Part shown: piece after piece, positions 5,628 through 7,811 of the stretch | Layout: each line of letters opens with the position of its first letter | Numbering within the stretch: position 1 is the stretch's first letter | Translations under genes and position numbers: made by a program | The notes under the pieces: generated by a model | What the model was told of the DNA's origin: nothing | The model's database searches: none | What the model saw: the letters and a program-made list of their open reading frames with translations, nothing else | NCBI GenBank assembly: GCA_033763355.1 | Contig: JANRKT010000379.1 | Location: 1-7,811, forward strand | Direction: 5' to 3' | Length of the DNA: 7,811 nt | Origin: JANRKT01 sp033763355 | GTDB lineage: Bacteria > Bacteroidota > Bacteroidia > Chitinophagales > Chitinophagaceae

Positions 5628-6620
5628 ATGAAACAAGTGTTAAAAATTACGATGGCAATTTTCGCTATTAGCTCTGTCGTGGTCTTTGCAGCATGCAATG
5701 ACAGTGGCGATAAAAAAAACGCTTCAGCAAAAACAGAAATGTCGCATGAAGGTGGTGACCATATTTATGCCTGCCCTATGCACCCGGAAGTAACAGGCAA
5801 AGAAGGCGATACCTGCCCAAAATGCGGCATGAAACTGGAGCATAATGACAATGCTGGTGGTCCAAGCAATGTTAGTATGCAGTTCACCTATAACCCGACA
5901 TCTCCTAAGCCCGGAGAAGAAGTTACTTTATCCATGACTCCAAAAATAAAAGATAAACCTACTGAGCAGGTTCCATTGGATGTAGAGCACACCAAAAAAA
6001 TACACCTCATTGTTGTTAGTGATGACCTTAGTTGGTTTGACCATATACATCCTGAACTCAACGCAGATGGTTCTTACACAGTGAAAGAAAAATTTCCGGC
6101 TCCAGGCAAGTACACTTTGTTTGCTGACTATAAGCCAAGTGGTGCCAATCATACGGTTGACTATTTAAATGTAAGTGTAGCAGGTACAGTGCCAGCAGCA
6201 AAAGTGTATGGAGCAGATAGACTAACCAGCGCCGCCGGGGATGGATTTTCTGTCTTACTTACTCCTGAGGGCGGTAAGTTTTTAACCAATATGCCCATGC
6301 ACATTAATGGAGTAGTAATGCTAAACGGTAAAGAAGTAGATGTAACAACCTTAGAAGATTACCTCGGCGCAAAAGCCCACATGGTAGTAGTAAGCCTTGC
6401 CGATAAAAAATATTTGCATGTACACCCAAGCGTAGAAGGTGGAAAATTCGATTTACATACTACGTTTGAAAAACCCGGTGTATATCGTGGCTGGATACAA
6501 TTTCAAAGCAAGGGTAAAATTTATACAAGTGATTTTGTAATGAATGTAGCAGAAGGGACAGCAGCTAACATAAAAAACATGAACGATAATAGTAAGGGCA
6601 TGAAAGAAATGAAACACTAA
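5628..6620 (+). CDS. Lipoprotein with heavy-metal-binding domain and two His-pair beta domains
   Basis: This 330-residue envelope protein probably binds metal at the membrane surface. A lipobox-like VFAAC places the lipidated Cys at 23, after a hydrophobic signal segment. HEGGDH (40-45) precedes a canonical heavy-metal-binding domain with YACPMHPEV (47-55) and CPKCGMKL (63-70). Two beta-rich segments follow that look like a tandem duplication. One has HLIVVSDDLSWFDHIHPEL (126-144) then FPAPGKYTLFADY (156-168). The other has HMVVVSLADKKYLHVHPSV (251-269) then FEKPGVYRGWIQF (280-292). Each carries H followed by an HxHP pair (126, 139, 141 and 251, 264, 266). The C-terminus is Met- and Lys-rich (MKEMKH). 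It starts 21 bases after the previous gene with an A-rich leader. I recognise the metal-binding domain but cannot name the duplicated domain. Confidence 0.88.
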   Translation: MKQVLKITMAIFAISSVVVFAACNDSGDKKNASAKTEMSHEGGDHIYACPMHPEVTGKEGDTCPKCGMKLEHNDNAGGPSNVSMQFTYNPTSPKPGEEVTLSMTPKIKDKPTEQVPLDVEHTKKIHLIVVSDDLSWFDHIHPELNADGSYTVKEKFPAPGKYTLFADYKPSGANHTVDYLNVSVAGTVPAAKVYGADRLTSAAGDGFSVLLTPEGGKFLTNMPMHINGVVMLNGKEVDVTTLEDYLGAKAHMVVVSLADKKYLHVHPSVEGGKFDLHTTFEKPGVYRGWIQFQSKGKIYTSDFVMNVAEGTAANIKNMNDNSKGMKEMKH

Positions 6621-6660
6621 TTTTTAAACAAAAAAAGTATAAACATTAAAATTTAAAACA

Positions 6661-7089
6661 ATGAAAAAGATAACAATTCTGATGACAGTACTGCTGATAG
6701 CAACTTTTACAACATTTGCACAGCATAGTGGTGGCGACCATAAACATGGTTCACCACATGGCGGAACAGTTAAGTCGGCCGGGGGATTTCATGTTGAAGT
6801 AAGTGTAAAAGACGGTATGGTAATGGCCTATTTGCTGGATGCTAATGAGAAAACAATAAAGAATAAAGGTGTAACAGGAACAGCTGTTATTCAAATGGCA
6901 GACGGGCAAACTTCAACTATCACATTAATCCCAAGCGGTAATGAAGGCTTTATGTACACTCTTGATAAGGCAAAAAAGTACAATAAAGCAATTGTAACCT
7001 TTACAAGCGGTGGAAAAACTGCATCAGCATCGTTTGACCTGATTGCAAAGGCCAAGCCTGCGGCAGATGGACACAACCATCAACATTAA
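6661..7089 (+). CDS. Small secreted His-rich protein, probable periplasmic metal binder
   Basis: This 142-residue protein has a signal peptide (1-20, ending TFA before Q21) and then a His-rich N-terminus, HSGGDHKHGSPHGG (22-35). A compact beta-rich domain follows (about 36-130) with GGFHVEVSVKDGMVMAYLLD (41-60) as its most distinctive stretch. The protein closes with GHNHQH (137-142). Histidines at both ends with a beta core suggest metal buffering in the periplasm, but no enzyme or named family is recognised with certainty. It is 40 bases downstream of the lipoprotein gene with an A-rich leader and is followed by a strong hairpin, so it is probably the last gene before a transcriptional checkpoint. 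Confidence 0.85.
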   Translation: MKKITILMTVLLIATFTTFAQHSGGDHKHGSPHGGTVKSAGGFHVEVSVKDGMVMAYLLDANEKTIKNKGVTGTAVIQMADGQTSTITLIPSGNEGFMYTLDKAKKYNKAIVTFTSGGKTASASFDLIAKAKPAADGHNHQH

Positions 7090-7099
7090 AATGGATACC

Positions 7100-7132
7100 A
7101 AATCATAGCAGGTTTATTACCTGCTATGATTT
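7100..7132 (+). terminator. Strong 14-bp hairpin between small-protein genes and pump gene
   Basis: AAATCATAGCAGGT (7100-7113) and ACCTGCTATGATTT (7119-7132) are perfect reverse complements around the loop TTATT. The run of A on the left and T on the right gives a terminator-like shape, though no further T-run follows 7132. It starts 11 bases after the stop of the preceding gene and ends 49 bases before the pump ATG. It would most simply be a partial terminator or an mRNA stabiliser that lowers pump expression relative to upstream genes. If it stops transcription fully, the pump gene needs its own promoter in 7133-7181, where I see no convincing Bacteroidota consensus. Confidence 0.7.
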
Positions 7133-7181
7133 ATAATGCTTCTGCCTTAGATCGTATAATGGCAATTAAAGATTTTATTTT

Positions 7182-7811
7182 ATGCTGAACAGACTCATTC
7201 TTTTTTCCTTGAAGAACCGGATGCTTGTAGTTTCAATGGCTGCTTTGCTCATGGTGTATGGCGTATTTACGTTGGTTAATCTTCCGGTGGATGTATTACC
7301 CGATTTAAACAGACCAAGAGTAACCATATTTTTAGAAGCCAATGGTATGGCTCCGGAAGAAGTAGAAAGCCAAGTAAACCTGCCGGTGGAAACACAATTA
7401 AATGGTGCGCCGGGTGTGGAAGTAGTCCGTTCAGTAGCAAGCCCCGGATTAGGGATGGTGTTTGTTGAGTTTGACTGGAATACGGATGTTTACCGTGCAA
7501 GACAATTGACTGCCGAGAAGTTGCAAAACATTCAACTGCCCAAAGGTATTACACCAGTGATGGGGCCTATCAGTTCCATCATGGGGCAAATTATGATGGT
7601 GGCGGTTACCAGTGATACTACTTCGCCTGCTGATTTAAGAACACTGGCTGATTTCACCATACGCAGAAGGCTGATGAGTGTAAAAGGTGTAAGTCAGGTA
7701 ATACCGATTGGTGGAGAAAGAATGCAGTACCAGGTTTTGATTTCAAGTGAAAAATTAAGACAGTATAATCTTGCCATTGACGATATTGATAATGCTTTAC
7801 AGTTAACCAAT
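7182..7811 (+). CDS. CusA/CzcA-family heavy-metal efflux RND pump, N-terminal part (runs off right edge)
   Basis: This is the proton-driven inner-membrane pump of the tripartite complex, exporting metal ions from periplasm or cytoplasm. The 210 visible codons are open to the window edge; complete members are about 1030-1050 residues, or about 1400 in Bacteroidota forms fused to a TolC domain. The first transmembrane helix is at about 14-33, followed by LPVDVLPDLNRPRVTI (34-49), the signature after helix one in this family. EEVESQVNLPVE (59-70) and GVEVVRSVASPGLGMVFVEF (78-97) mark the first porter subdomain, and RLMSVKGVSQVIPIGG (163-178) with MQYQVLI (181-187) matches heavy-metal rather than drug RND pumps. 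The Met triad that distinguishes copper/silver pumps and the proton-relay residues lie outside the window, so the substrate is undetermined. A separate TolC gene upstream makes a TolC-fused form less likely. No Shine-Dalgarno is present. Confidence 0.93.
   Translation, partial: MLNRLILFSLKNRMLVVSMAALLMVYGVFTLVNLPVDVLPDLNRPRVTIFLEANGMAPEEVESQVNLPVETQLNGAPGVEVVRSVASPGLGMVFVEFDWNTDVYRARQLTAEKLQNIQLPKGITPVMGPISSIMGQIMMVAVTSDTTSPADLRTLADFTIRRRLMSVKGVSQVIPIGGERMQYQVLISSEKLRQYNLAIDDIDNALQLTN

Noticed and set aside
7155..7160. TATAAT resembling an E. coli -10 box upstream of the pump gene
   Set aside because: Bacteroidota use a different -7 consensus (TAnnTTTG), and no matching -35 or -33 element is at the right distance.
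1..7811. Insertion sequence, CRISPR array or attachment site
   Set aside because: No transposase or integrase gene, no regularly spaced repeats and no flanking direct repeats were seen; the only clear tandem repeat is coding (5361-5549).

Overview
The window reads as a low-to-moderate GC Bacteroidota chromosome segment, with a Chitinophagales- or Sphingobacteriales-like flavour. The grounds are A-rich leaders with no Shine-Dalgarno before most genes, a TonB-dependent receptor, a small exported protein resembling the Bacteroidota HYC_CC_PP family, and signal peptides ending in FAQ or SAQ. It holds a heavy-metal (copper/silver or zinc/cobalt/cadmium type) efflux locus. The substrate cannot be decided from this window, and no regulator gene is present.

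Layout: bases 1-849 on the minus strand are the N-terminal 283 codons of a FecA-like TonB-dependent outer-membrane receptor that runs off the left edge. A 424-base divergent region follows (850-1273). All remaining genes are on the plus strand: a His-rich exported protein (1274-1804); a TolC-family outer-membrane factor (1895-3085); a periplasmic adaptor with an extra N-terminal domain (3082-4761, ATGA overlap with the previous gene); an exported NTF2-like protein (4781-5230); a secreted protein with two heavy-metal-binding domains (5256-5606); a lipoprotein with one such domain plus two His-pair domains (5628-6620); a small secreted His-rich protein (6661-7089); and the first 210 codons of a CusA/CzcA-family RND pump (7182 to the right edge).

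Working together: the pump, adaptor and outer-membrane factor should form a tripartite export complex across both membranes. The four small exported proteins between adaptor and pump genes look like periplasmic metal binders that could buffer metal or hand it to the complex. The motif H-x-G-[EG]-D-H occurs four times in three proteins, in N-terminal exported segments, which suggests a shared metal-handling element. The divergent TonB receptor may concern uptake of a metal chelate.

The most unusual non-coding feature is an 89-base region (1801-1889) that can fold into a three-way junction. It starts at the stop codon of the His-rich gene and ends five T residues before the ATG of the TolC gene. 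A second strong hairpin (7100-7132) separates the small-protein genes from the pump gene. These could set the expression of the pump parts relative to the small binding proteins.
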